A DNA stretch of 32,107 nucleotides from Lachnospiraceae bacterium (GCA_031272185.1 JAISUG010000048.1:1-32107), one strand, 5' to 3'. Positions 6,862 to 14,511 are shown, counted from the stretch's first letter. Translations and numbers: made by a program. The notes: generated from the sequence alone by a model not told the origin.

Positions 6862-8367
6862 TTACCGCCCCTGCCCGCCGACGGACATTTTCTCCACCCG
6901 CACCTGGGACTCCATGTCGTACACCCCCACGGTGTTTTTGTTGGAGATCACGGTGAGGTTCACATAGTCGTACAGCCGGTGGTACACGGTGTGGGTGCCG
7001 TTTTCGAACCCGGTGCAGCTCACGCTGATCAGGTACTCCCCGCCCTGGAGCGTCATCTTCTGGCGAAACTCGGCCACATACTCATCCCCGTCAGACACCG
7101 GGCACACGTCAGCACCCTCGAAGAGCGTATTGGTGCCCGACAGGTCCACGCCCTTTTTGTCCTTGATGGTGAATGTGAAGATCGGCGCCTCGATGGGCGC
7201 GGCGAAACGGATCCTCTCCTTGATGGTGAAATACTCCCCTTTGATGAGCAGGTTCGTCAGCTCCCCCCGCTCGTCGAACAGCCCCACATCCGCGATCTCG
7301 GCCCGCCCGTCCCCGTACTCTATGCAGTGCGGATTCAGTGTCAGCCGCGATTTCATGAGGGGCGCCGAGGAAAGGCCATCGGGCCTTAAATCTCCTGCAC
7401 CCTCTGATTCATCACTGCCAGACGATGCTTTGGCGGCCTGGATAAGGGGATCTGCGGCTTGGCCAGCGGGCCCCCGATCCCCTTTGGCTTCTTTTACATA
7501 CCTGCCAAACGATGCTTCGGCAGTCTGGTCTTCACGGTCGCGTAAGACACCTGCCCCCGTGTCATCCGGATCCACCGCAGGCCCGTTGGCCTGTGCTTCC
7601 CCGTACTGCCCCGCCAAGATCTTTTTATACAGGTCCACCATGTCCTTGGGGCTGCCCTGGGCGACCATATGCCCCTGGTTCAGCAGCACCACCTTGTCGC
7701 AGTATTGCATCACCGAACCCATGTCATGTGTCACCATCAGCACCGTGGTGCCGTTTTCCCGGATCTCGCGCATCTTGCGGTAGCATTTGGCCTGGAAGAA
7801 CACGTCACCCACGCTCAGCGCCTCGTCCACGATGAGGATGTCCGGTTCCACGCTGATGGCCAGCGCGAACGCCAGCCGTACGAACATCCCGCTGGAATAC
7901 GTCTTCACCGGTTGGTGCACGAATTCCCCGATGCCCGCGAACGCCAGGATCCCATCCAGCTTTTCGTCCATCTCCTTGCGGCCAAACCCCATCATGACGC
8001 CGTTCATGTAGATGTTTTCGATGCCGGTGTAGTCCATGTTGAACCCGGCGCCCAGCTCCAGCAGCGCGGACACCGTGCCTTTTACCTCCACGGACCCGGC
8101 GGAAGGCGTCAGGACACCGGTGATGATCTTCAGGGCGGTAGACTTCCCCGAACCATTCACCCCGATGATCCCCAGCGTCTCCCCTTTCCCCACGCAAAAG
8201 GTCACATCCCGCAAGGCATAGAAATCTTTGTGGTACACCTTGTGGAGCGGGTGCAACGCCTCCCGCAGGCGGTCTGAGGGTTTCTGGTAAAGTTTGTAAA
8301 CCTTCGTCAGCCCCTCCACCCGTATGGCATATGCGGTTGTGTCAGGCGACCCATGCATCTCCGGCAT
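6862..8367 (-). CDS. wzt: Polysaccharide ABC exporter ATPase Wzt/TagH type with C-terminal glycan-binding domain
   Basis: A 501-residue ATPase that energises export of an undecaprenyl-linked polysaccharide with the permease encoded just upstream. The nucleotide-binding domain has Walker A GVNGSGKST (69-77), a YSSGM signature (157-161), Walker B ILIVDEAL (177-184) and switch THD (213-215). Residues about 345-495 match the beta-sandwich Wzt C-terminal domain, which in O9a and similar systems recognises the finished chain end. Between them, residues 254-340 are an unusually long low-complexity linker with two copies of a near-identical 27-nt sequence. The ATG at 8367 follows TAGGAACGAT. The 218-nt gap upstream (8368-8585) has no recognisable gene or structure. 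Confidence 0.92.
   Translation of the reverse strand: MPEMHGSPDTTAYAIRVEGLTKVYKLYQKPSDRLREALHPLHKVYHKDFYALRDVTFCVGKGETLGIIGVNGSGKSTALKIITGVLTPSAGSVEVKGTVSALLELGAGFNMDYTGIENIYMNGVMMGFGRKEMDEKLDGILAFAGIGEFVHQPVKTYSSGMFVRLAFALAISVEPDILIVDEALSVGDVFFQAKCYRKMREIRENGTTVLMVTHDMGSVMQYCDKVVLLNQGHMVAQGSPKDMVDLYKKILAGQYGEAQANGPAVDPDDTGAGVLRDREDQTAEASFGRYVKEAKGDRGPAGQAADPLIQAAKASSGSDESEGAGDLRPDGLSSAPLMKSRLTLNPHCIEYGDGRAEIADVGLFDERGELTNLLIKGEYFTIKERIRFAAPIEAPIFTFTIKDKKGVDLSGTNTLFEGADVCPVSDGDEYVAEFRQKMTLQGGEYLISVSCTGFENGTHTVYHRLYDYVNLTVISNKNTVGVYDMESQVRVEKMSVGGQGR
7415..7529 (-). repeat. Duplicated palindromic 27-nt unit inside the wzt linker
   Basis: Two copies start at 7415 and 7502 (87 nt apart, 29 codons). 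They share CTGCCA(G/A)ACGATGCTT followed by (T/C)GGC(G/A)G(C/T)CTGG; the four differences are all transitions. Each copy is an imperfect palindrome (GCCA...TGGC and CTGCC...GGCAG). They sit in the non-conserved linker of the encoded protein and keep the frame. Confidence 0.75.
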
Positions 8368-8585
8368 ATCGTTCCTATCCCTCTATTCGCTTCGATTCCC
8401 ATGCCCATGTCATGCCTGTTTCCTCGGGCGCACCATTTATCAAACGGCTTCATCGGCTATGGCGCCGGCCTATCCGACTGCCGGCGATGGAGTCGTACCG
8501 TTAGGCTGCCCCTGCATGGTCACAGCTCCGCTTTTTCGTGCACCTGACCGCCGACGATAAAGCCGCACCGCTGCGACCTGCCCCC

Positions 8586-9398
8586 TCACAGCACATCCGA
8601 AAAATGCGGCCGCAGCTTCCCGAAGACGCCCACCCCGAAAGCGAACAGCGCCATCGTCACCGCCCAGAAATACAGGGTCAGCATCGGCCGTTCCCAGAAC
8701 CAGTCCCCGGTGAGGAAGCTGTCCCTATATCCTGCCACCAGGTAGTACACAGGGTTGATCTTCAGCACCTGGTCCAGCCACGCCGGTGCGCCGGGGAACA
8801 TCGCCGGGGACCACATGATCGGGGCAAGCCAGATGCCGAACTGCAGGCAGATCCCCACCACCTGGGCCATGTCTTTGAAAAACACCTGGACCGCCGAGGT
8901 GAGATACCCCACCGCCAGGGAAAAAGCGGACGCCGCCAAGGCGTAGTACACCACCTGCACCCAGGAAAGCATGGGCCAGCGTCCATAGAGCAGGAACACC
9001 ACCATCATGACGCCCAGGAAAATACCATGCACCATCAGGCAGGACGCCCATTTGATCACCGGCAGCGCTTCCACCGGGAACACCACTTTCTTTACCAGAT
9101 AATGGTATTCCGGTAGGCAGTTCGTGCACAGGCTCACCGTCTCGCTCACGAAAAACCAGGGCACGATGCCCGGGATCAGCCACAGCACATATGGGCCGCC
9201 CACCGGCGGGGAACTCTTCATCCCCAGCTGGAACACGCAGAAATACACCAGTATGGTGGCCATGGGCTGTATGAAAAGCCAGGCGACGCCGAAATACGAC
9301 CCCACGAACCGCTTCCGGAAATCCGCTTTCGCCAGATCCCAGACCAGCCGCCGCTTCCCGACGACCCCCCGGATGGATCCCAGAGCCGATTTCAGCAT
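8586..9398 (-). CDS. wzm: Polysaccharide ABC exporter permease, Wzm/TagG type
   Basis: A 270-residue ABC-2 type membrane protein, starting at the ATG at 9398 (MLKSALGSIRGVVGKRRLVWDLAKADFRKRF), with AAGGAG upstream. The conserved N-terminal amphipathic stretch and FVGSYFGVAWLFIQPM motif are typical, and about six membrane segments follow (for example ATILVYFCVFQLG, GIFLGVMMVVFLL, LTLYFWAVTMALFAFGVGVF). NPVYYLVAGYRD is the usual signature near the last helices. It pairs with Wzt to export a lipid-linked glycan across the cytoplasmic membrane. The start overlaps the rfbC stop by 7 nt. Confidence 0.92.
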   Translation of the reverse strand: MLKSALGSIRGVVGKRRLVWDLAKADFRKRFVGSYFGVAWLFIQPMATILVYFCVFQLGMKSSPPVGGPYVLWLIPGIVPWFFVSETVSLCTNCLPEYHYLVKKVVFPVEALPVIKWASCLMVHGIFLGVMMVVFLLYGRWPMLSWVQVVYYALAASAFSLAVGYLTSAVQVFFKDMAQVVGICLQFGIWLAPIMWSPAMFPGAPAWLDQVLKINPVYYLVAGYRDSFLTGDWFWERPMLTLYFWAVTMALFAFGVGVFGKLRPHFSDVL

Positions 9399-9946
9399 AG
9401 ACGCAGCTCCTTGATCCCGCCCCACTTCCGGTCTTTGTCCGAAAGGATCAGCTCCATGCCCGGCGGGATCGGCCATGCGATGCCGATGTCAGGGTCGTCG
9501 AAACGGATCCCCCCCTCGTCACCGGGCCTGTAGAAATCCGTGCACTTGTATGAAAACTCCGCCGTATCGCTAAGCACCAAAAACCCGTGGGCGAACCCCG
9601 GCGGGATGTAGAGCTGCTTTTTGTTTTCTGCGGACAGCTCCACCCCGTGCCACTTGCCCCACGTGGGCGACCCGTGCCGCAGGTCCACCGCCACATCAAA
9701 AACCGCGCCGCTTATGATGCGCACCAGCTTGCCCTGGGGGTATTCTTTCTGGAAATGCAGCCCCCTAAGCACCCCCCGTGCGGACATGGACTGGTTGTCC
9801 TGGACGAACCGCATGCCAAGCCCCGCGTCCCCATAGTCCTTTTCGTGCCAGGACTCAAAAAAGTACCCCCTTGCATCCTGGTACACCGTAGGCTCCACCA
9901 CATACAGCCCCTCTATGTCACAGGGCGTTACCGTTATCTTCCCCAT
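9392..9946 (-). CDS. rfbC: dTDP-4-dehydrorhamnose 3,5-epimerase
   Basis: A 184-residue cupin-fold enzyme that epimerises dTDP-4-keto-6-deoxy-D-glucose at C3 and C5 on the way to dTDP-L-rhamnose. The family motifs are clear: ARGYFFESWHEKDY, FVQDNQSMS, VLRGLHFQ with catalytic H64, QGKLVRIISGAVFDVAVDLR, IPPGFAHGFLVLSD, YKCTDFYRP with the catalytic Tyr, and the DPDIGIAWP region. Full length. The ATG at 9946 has AGAGGG 5 nt upstream. The other rhamnose genes (rfbA, rfbB, rfbD) are not in the window. A purine-rich 15-nt tandem repeat lies just upstream, between this gene and the DUF2304 gene. Confidence 0.96.
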   Translation of the reverse strand: MGKITVTPCDIEGLYVVEPTVYQDARGYFFESWHEKDYGDAGLGMRFVQDNQSMSARGVLRGLHFQKEYPQGKLVRIISGAVFDVAVDLRHGSPTWGKWHGVELSAENKKQLYIPPGFAHGFLVLSDTAEFSYKCTDFYRPGDEGGIRFDDPDIGIAWPIPPGMELILSDKDRKWGGIKELRLC

Positions 9947-9984
9947 CGTTCCCTCTCTACTCTTTCTTCGCGCTCTCTTCTCTT

Positions 9985-10059
9985 CTATCTTATTCTCTGC
10001 TATCCTCTTCTCTGCTATCCTCTTCTCTTCTATCCTCTGCTCTTCTATCTCCTATTTTC
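9985..10059 (-). repeat. 15-nt purine-rich tandem repeat upstream of rfbC
   Basis: Five units with a 15-nt period start at 9985, 10000, 10015, 10030 and 10045 (plus strand CTATCCTCTTCTCTG and variants). On the coding strand they read as purine-rich AGAGGATAG-type units that resemble ribosome binding sites. The tract continues more loosely to the rfbC ribosome binding site near 9955 and overlaps the last codons of the DUF2304 gene. Confidence 0.85.
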
Positions 10060-10468
10060 TATCCTCTCGCATGTCTTCTCCGGTATCATGGACCCCATGT
10101 AACCCCGCAACCGCGCTGCGCTCCTGTGACGCTTCTGGCACATCGCATTGTCTCAGCGCCATCTCCTGCGCCAGATCTTTGAGTTTGCTTTCCAGCACGG
10201 ACAGCTGCAGGCTCATGGAAAATATCTTCACCAATAGCACGAAAATCACGAACAGGAAAATGAAATTGGAGGGTGCCATGGTCCCCGCAAACCCCGAGAG
10301 CGTATACACGATCCCCGGGAAAATGGCAAACAAAAGCAGCAGGAACACGAACCCGATCCAAAAAATGGAATCCTCGATCCGCATGGCGCTTCGCCTGATC
10401 CGGTGCGCCACCGCCAGGAAAGTCAGTGCAGACACCACGATCAGCACCACCCGCAACGCAACGCTCAT
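10052..10468 (-). CDS. Small DUF2304 membrane protein, GacJ-like partner of a polyprenyl-phosphate glycosyltransferase
   Basis: A 138-residue protein with about three membrane helices (VALRVVLIVVSALTFLAVAH, SIFWIGFVFLLLLFAIFPGI, NFIFLFVIFVLLVKIFSMSL) and a charged C-terminal helix (LSVLESKLKDLAQEMALR). The HRIRR and DSIFWIGF spacing is typical of DUF2304. In streptococcal group A carbohydrate synthesis the equivalent protein GacJ binds and activates the GT2 enzyme GacI, and here the gene directly follows a GT2 gene with a GacI-like second domain. The ATG at 10468 is preferred because GGGGG stands 5 nt upstream; an in-frame ATG at 10480 is the alternative. Location: cytoplasmic membrane. Confidence 0.82.
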   Translation of the reverse strand: MSVALRVVLIVVSALTFLAVAHRIRRSAMRIEDSIFWIGFVFLLLLFAIFPGIVYTLSGFAGTMAPSNFIFLFVIFVLLVKIFSMSLQLSVLESKLKDLAQEMALRQCDVPEASQERSAVAGLHGVHDTGEDMREDRK

Positions 10469-10540
10469 ACCAACCCCCATTCCGCCGCTGACACCGGCGG
10501 CACAAATAGTGATGAAAACTGGTGGCGTGGTTCTTTCACA

Positions 10541-10710
10541 CGAACATCTTCCCTGCCGACCTATCACGTGACATGTCGCGGATCGCCATCCCTGCCATCC
10601 CGGCATCACTCACCCTTTCCACCACCGCATCGAACATGTACCTCCCTGCCGACCCATCACGTGACATGTCGCGGATCGCCATCCCTGCCATCCCGGCATC
10701 GCTCACCCCT
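10541..10710 (-). repeat. About 80-nt direct duplication after the double glycosyltransferase gene
   Basis: Two almost identical blocks begin CGAACAT at 10541 and 10631 and share CTATCACGTGACATGTCGCG / CCATCACGTGACATGTCGCG through TCACCC (10616 and 10708), with offsets of 90-93 nt because of a 3-nt indel. The upstream-most block contains the stop codon of the glycosyltransferase gene. They occupy the gap 10469-10702. Confidence 0.85.
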
Positions 10711-12820
10711 TCCCCCGGAACGCCTGCACCACCAGTATGGACATCAGGATCCTGGCCATATACCCCATCGCCCGAAAGGGTGTCAGGTAGCTGGCCCCAG
10801 CAGTGCGTTCGTCCATTTCGGCAGGGACTTCCGCCACTCTCGCCCCATGTCGGATCAGGTAGGCCAATGTGTCCGGCTCCGGACCATAGTTCAGCCGGAA
10901 TGCGAACTCCCCTATGAGCTTTCGCCCAAACATCCGCATCCCGCTGGTGGGGTCATGGATGCGCACCCCCGTGGTGAGGAAGATGGCTCCCCCGATGAGC
11001 CTGCTTCCCATCATTCTAAGGGAAAATGGTTTTTTTTGCAACACATAACGGGAAGCGATGACCAAATCGCACCCCTCGTCCATCTTTTCCCGCATATCCC
11101 CCACGAACTCTGCCCGGTGCTGGCCGTCCCCGTCAAACTGCACCGCATAGCGGTAGCCTCGGCGCCAGGCGTACTTCATCCCGGCCTGGAACGCCCCCGC
11201 CAGCCCCAGGTTCACCGGCAGGTTCAGTATATTGAACCCATGCTCTGCACAGATCGCCGCAGTGGCGTCGGTGGAGCCGTCGTTGACCACCACATAGTCC
11301 AGATGCGGGTAGTCCCGTTCCAGGGAGCCCACCACACGGGCGATGTTGGCCTCTTCGTTAAATGCGGGGATGATGAGGAGGATGTCGCCCCAGGGCGGCC
11401 GCGTCTTTACATCGGCTGTTTTGACATCCTCCAGCCCCGCCCCGGCCCCGTCCGAAACCCCCATCCGCTTCCAGTACCATGGGCTGGCGGTACATCTCAT
11501 GACCGCCCCGTCCGAGAGCCGCCGGTAGTGCTTCCCCAGCCAGAATCCCATGTATTTCCATGCGCTTACATATACCAGTTTGCCGGTCAGCCAGGGTTTC
11601 CCGCATTTTACCAGATGGGCGGCGCTCTCCATCACCAGGCGCTTCCCCTCTTTCCCGGAGGACACGCCGGCGAAGACTTCCGGGTGCATGGCCTGGCTCG
11701 CCCCCAGGTCGAAGTTGCGCCTAAACTGCTGCAGGGCGGTATAGTTGTGGGAATGGACCACCTGGGCGCCGGCGCAGTAGGCGATGGCATACCCCGCACC
11801 CAGCGCGCCCGCCGCAAATACCATGTCTTCATTGAAAACCATGTTCCCGGGGAATCCGCCCAGTTCCAGGTAGGTGCGCCGGTCATATGCGCAGCACACA
11901 TTGGAAGCGAAAAACGCCTTGATGCCCAGCCGGCCGATGTCGTCCGCCGTCTTTATCATGTCCGCATCCGGGTAGTTGAACCGCCGGGTGAACACCTCGA
12001 TCTCGTCCGCACCCTCCCCGGGCAGCTGCCTGGCATAGGCCATGGCGACACGGGGTGCGCCGCCCCCGCACCTCGGTGCACCAGGCAGCGGGCTGTCTGT
12101 CACCAATGGGGCGGCGCCGCCCTCGCACCTCGGCGCACCAGGCAGCGGGTCGTCTGTCACCAATGGGGCAGCGTCTCCCCCCGCCGCGGTGGCGCCTCCG
12201 CCCACCGCACCATCGTCCCCCGGATTCGGTGCCGCCGCACAGCCCCCAGGTGGGGACACCCCACCGCCGACCTGTCCTTCGCCCCCATACAGCCCATCCA
12301 TCAGCCGCCCTATCAGATATGGATCCACAGGGACGGCGTCCTGGGTCATGCACACCACTGCGTCGCCTGTCAGCCGGCGCATCCCGAAATCCCTGGTGCC
12401 CCCATGGTCAAATGCACCCTGGGGCAGCGTCACGACCTCGACGTTTCCCGCCACCGGCTCATCCGGCAGCTCCATCGTACCAGTGCCAGTGTCCCATGTA
12501 TTAGCGGCTTCTTCGGCCTTTCCGCCTTCTTGGTCCGTTCCGCCATTTCCGATCCTTCCAATGTTTCCGGCTTTTCCGCTTCCTCCGGCCTTTCCGCTTT
12601 CTCCGGCTTTTCCGCTTTCTCCGGCCTTTCCTGCCCCATTGGCGCCTGCCGTGCGTTCCCCCACATCCCTGGACCACAGCAGCAGTATGCGCCCGATAGG
12701 GTACGTCTGCGCCCGCAGCATCCTAAGCGCAGCAAAAAAAGAAGCCCCCGGCCGATACACGGGGATCAGCACGTCCACCGTCCTTATGCAGCTGCCACCG
12801 TCACCCTGCGCCTGCCCCAT
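10703..12820 (-). CDS. Fused double GT2 glycosyltransferase (rhamnosyltransferase-like plus polyprenyl-phosphate-sugar synthase-like)
   Basis: A 705-residue protein with two separate GT-A domains. Domain 1 (about 13-450) opens TVDVLIPVYRPG and has FDHGGTRDFGMRR, VVCMTQDAVP (acidic metal site) and GGFPGNMVFNEDMVFA, like rhamnosyltransferases. Domain 2 (about 478-705) has ILLIIPAFNEEANI, VVVNDGSTD, the QFDGDGQH metal site (561-568) and DPTSGMRMF, typical of dolichyl- or undecaprenyl-phosphate sugar synthases. Domain 1 is broken by two low-complexity inserts at about 53-106 (GKAGES repeats) and 179-256 (two 19-residue repeats). The following gene encodes a DUF2304 partner, fitting domain 2. The ATG at 12820 has no good ribosome binding site but lies 5 nt after the stop of a 19-codon ORF. 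The coding strand has an A8 run at 11030-11037 and a T7 run at 12734-12740. A last hydrophobic helix suggests membrane association. Confidence 0.9.
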   Translation of the reverse strand: MGQAQGDGGSCIRTVDVLIPVYRPGASFFAALRMLRAQTYPIGRILLLWSRDVGERTAGANGAGKAGESGKAGESGKAGGSGKAGNIGRIGNGGTDQEGGKAEEAANTWDTGTGTMELPDEPVAGNVEVVTLPQGAFDHGGTRDFGMRRLTGDAVVCMTQDAVPVDPYLIGRLMDGLYGGEGQVGGGVSPPGGCAAAPNPGDDGAVGGGATAAGGDAAPLVTDDPLPGAPRCEGGAAPLVTDSPLPGAPRCGGGAPRVAMAYARQLPGEGADEIEVFTRRFNYPDADMIKTADDIGRLGIKAFFASNVCCAYDRRTYLELGGFPGNMVFNEDMVFAAGALGAGYAIAYCAGAQVVHSHNYTALQQFRRNFDLGASQAMHPEVFAGVSSGKEGKRLVMESAAHLVKCGKPWLTGKLVYVSAWKYMGFWLGKHYRRLSDGAVMRCTASPWYWKRMGVSDGAGAGLEDVKTADVKTRPPWGDILLIIPAFNEEANIARVVGSLERDYPHLDYVVVNDGSTDATAAICAEHGFNILNLPVNLGLAGAFQAGMKYAWRRGYRYAVQFDGDGQHRAEFVGDMREKMDEGCDLVIASRYVLQKKPFSLRMMGSRLIGGAIFLTTGVRIHDPTSGMRMFGRKLIGEFAFRLNYGPEPDTLAYLIRHGARVAEVPAEMDERTAGASYLTPFRAMGYMARILMSILVVQAFRGKG
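12059..12172 (-). repeat. Two 57-nt tandem repeats inside the double glycosyltransferase gene
   Basis: Residues 217-235 and 236-254 are copies (AAPLVTDDPLPGAPRCEGG and AAPLVTDSPLPGAPRCGGG). They lie between DPYLIGRLMDGL and RVAMAYARQLP, segments that are nearly adjacent in ordinary family members. The 19-codon period matches that of the insertion in the MBL gene, though the sequences differ. Confidence 0.9.
12560..12631 (-). repeat. 18-nt tandem repeats encoding GKAGES in the double glycosyltransferase gene
   Basis: Four units of six codons (GKAGES, GKAGES, GKAGGS, GKAGNI; residues 64-87) form part of a larger low-complexity insertion in domain 1 between the first beta-strand region and VEVVTLPQGAFDHGG. 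Confidence 0.85.
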
Positions 12821-12825
12821 ATGCG

Positions 12826-12885
12826 CTATCTTACCACAGTTTCGCCATGGGGTAAACCCCGAAAATGCAAACCAAACATCACCAT
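12826..12885 (-). CDS. Short upstream ORF (19 codons) before the double glycosyltransferase
   Basis: MVMFGLHFRGLPHGETVVR starts at an ATG with TAGAGG upstream and stops 5 nt before the glycosyltransferase ATG. Its first bases and its leader are about 90 percent identical to the leader and start of the second ATPase gene at 16384, so it looks like the remnant of a deleted ATPase gene that now supplies a translation start close to the glycosyltransferase. Whether it is translated is unknown. Confidence 0.4.
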   Translation of the reverse strand: MVMFGLHFRGLPHGETVVR

Positions 12886-12950
12886 GCCTCTACATCCGAC
12901 CATCAATTCCGCTGAAAGTCCACAAAAATATCGAGTTTCAGCGAAATTGC
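12879..12950 (-). repeat. Leader-type repeat with 34-nt hairpin, copy 1
   Basis: The stretch 12879-12950 is a near copy of 16385-16455. It contains the hairpin at 12910-12943: CGCTGAAA and TTTCAGCG (8 bp) around an 18-nt loop that begins GTCCA, with CAATT and AATTG extending the stem beyond one C-A mismatch. It lies between the first ATPase stop and the double glycosyltransferase gene, oriented as in the other copies. Confidence 0.85.
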
Positions 12951-12980
12951 CCCTCAAAGCAGGCAACCGTACACAGAACA

Positions 12981-14408
12981 TCATTCAAACAAATCGTCCA
13001 GCGTGATCTGGAACGGTATCCCCGCTTCGTAGGCATTCTTCTTTAGGCCGTAAGGAGTGACCATCGTGATATGCGCCGCCTTACGGGTATGGGTTTCCTC
13101 CAAAAACGCCGCACGTTTGTTGCGCAAGGACATATCGGTTTTTTTGTCAATGGCATATGGCGCGGAGGCATACTTCATCTCGCAAAGGTTGATCACCCGG
13201 TCCGCCCGGTCGATCACGAGGTCGATCTGTGCCCCGGGGTCGCTGGCCTTGCTTTTCCATGAAGACACTTCTGTCAGCACCCCTGAAATGCCCAGCGCCC
13301 GGCGTATCTGGGGCAAATGCAGCATGCACAGCATCTCAAACGCATAGCCGGCCCATGCACTGTGGGCTGGCGTGGTGCTAAACCGCAGCCAAAAGTCAGA
13401 GCTATAAAGGCTTCGTTTTTCTGAAAAGCGGAGACAGAACAAGGTAAATGGGTCTATGAGCTGGTAAATCCGGTCCCGCTGTTTCTTGTCAAAAGCCTGA
13501 TACTCCCGCAGGAAACCACTGCTCTCGAGTTCCTTAAGGACCTTCGTCAACCCCCCGCCATGCGTGCATCCCGAAACCAAGCAGATTTCCGACCGGGTCT
13601 GGCCGGCATTTTTCCCCGCCAATGCCTCGATGATGTGCATATGCCCTTCCGGGTTTCTGAACAGCGACCGATACAGGTTAGGGTACTCGTTTCCCAAGGG
13701 GGCGCCCTCGCCGAAATAGATCCCGTCCACATTCTGCGCAAGGCTGTATCTTGGCCGGAATAGGCTTAAGTAGTACGGAATGCCGCCGAAAATCATGTAT
13801 GCCTCTGCGATCTGGTAGCGGGGAATGTCAATCCCCATCGCCTTGAAATACGCCTCGCACTCTTTCAGGCAAAAGGGCTGGAGCCGTATTTGGCGGGTCA
13901 GGCGGTTGTGCAGCCCCCCCGTGTCGTTCACCACATTGTCAATGATCCACGATGCTGCGGAACCGCAGATAATCAGCAACACGTCTTTCCTGGCGGAAGC
14001 ATGGCGGTTCCAAAAATAGTCCAAAGCAGCCAAAAAACCGGATTTGGGTGTGCTCAGCCAAGGCACCTCATCCAGGAAAATGACCTTCTTCCCAGTCCGT
14101 TTCGAGGTTTCCAGGATGTGGTTCAGATTGCTGAAAGCCTGATGCCAATCTGTGGCCACAGGCAGATTCCGCCCCCCGGCGCGTGCGATTTCTTCATTGA
14201 AGTGGGCGAGCTGCGCAGCAGTGTCGCCCCCCAGGACACCGGTGGCATAAAACAAGAAGTTCTGCCCGAACACCTCCCGGATCAGGAATGTCTTGCCCAC
14301 CCGCCGCCTGCCATACAGCGCCAGGAACTCCGCTTTGGGCGAGTTGAAGCAATCCTCCAGGGTTTCCAGCTCCGCACGCCGCCCGATCACCTCTTTGCTC
14401 TTGTTCAT
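12981..14408 (-). CDS. DUF234-type AAA+ ATPase with PD-(D/E)XK-like C-terminus, copy 1
   Basis: A 475-residue protein. The ATG at 14408 (MNKSKEVIGRRAELETLE) has GGGGGGAG 4-5 nt upstream; the longer in-frame start lacks this. Walker A is GRRRVGKT (33-40), Walker B VIFLDEVPW (109-117), followed by the conserved FWNRHASARKDVLLIICGSA segment, GGLHNRLT, and FGGIPYYL. A winged-helix region follows (GGGLTKVLKELESSGFL). The C-terminal domain has GAQIDLVIDR and NLCEMKYA, giving D396 and E410-x-K412, the arrangement of a PD-(D/E)XK nuclease core. Cellular role of the family is not established; it is abundant in anaerobes and often near mobile DNA. The protein is about 45-50 percent similar by eye to the second copy, and both are complete. 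Confidence 0.88.
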   Translation of the reverse strand: MNKSKEVIGRRAELETLEDCFNSPKAEFLALYGRRRVGKTFLIREVFGQNFLFYATGVLGGDTAAQLAHFNEEIARAGGRNLPVATDWHQAFSNLNHILETSKRTGKKVIFLDEVPWLSTPKSGFLAALDYFWNRHASARKDVLLIICGSAASWIIDNVVNDTGGLHNRLTRQIRLQPFCLKECEAYFKAMGIDIPRYQIAEAYMIFGGIPYYLSLFRPRYSLAQNVDGIYFGEGAPLGNEYPNLYRSLFRNPEGHMHIIEALAGKNAGQTRSEICLVSGCTHGGGLTKVLKELESSGFLREYQAFDKKQRDRIYQLIDPFTLFCLRFSEKRSLYSSDFWLRFSTTPAHSAWAGYAFEMLCMLHLPQIRRALGISGVLTEVSSWKSKASDPGAQIDLVIDRADRVINLCEMKYASAPYAIDKKTDMSLRNKRAAFLEETHTRKAAHITMVTPYGLKKNAYEAGIPFQITLDDLFE

Positions 14409-14511
14409 TTGCTCCCCCCATGAAGCAGTTTCGCATTGAGTCCACCGAGGATTCACCCGGAGCATTCAATGGATGCCTGATTCACCCCGGATGGTCCCCA
14501 TGGCATGGGAT

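Noticed and set aside
12560-12631. Possible CRISPR-like array at the short tandem repeats
   Set aside because: Units are 18 nt without spacers and are in-frame codon repeats within a gene.
12430-12735. Charged repeat protein (EKPEKAERPEEAEK) on the minus strand
   Set aside because: It is the alternate frame of the GKAGES repeats in the glycosyltransferase gene and lacks a ribosome binding site.
10403-13006. An 867-codon open frame on the plus strand opposite the double glycosyltransferase
   Set aside because: Its length results from high GC and low-complexity repeats on the other strand. The minus strand has two complete GT-A domains with clear motifs.
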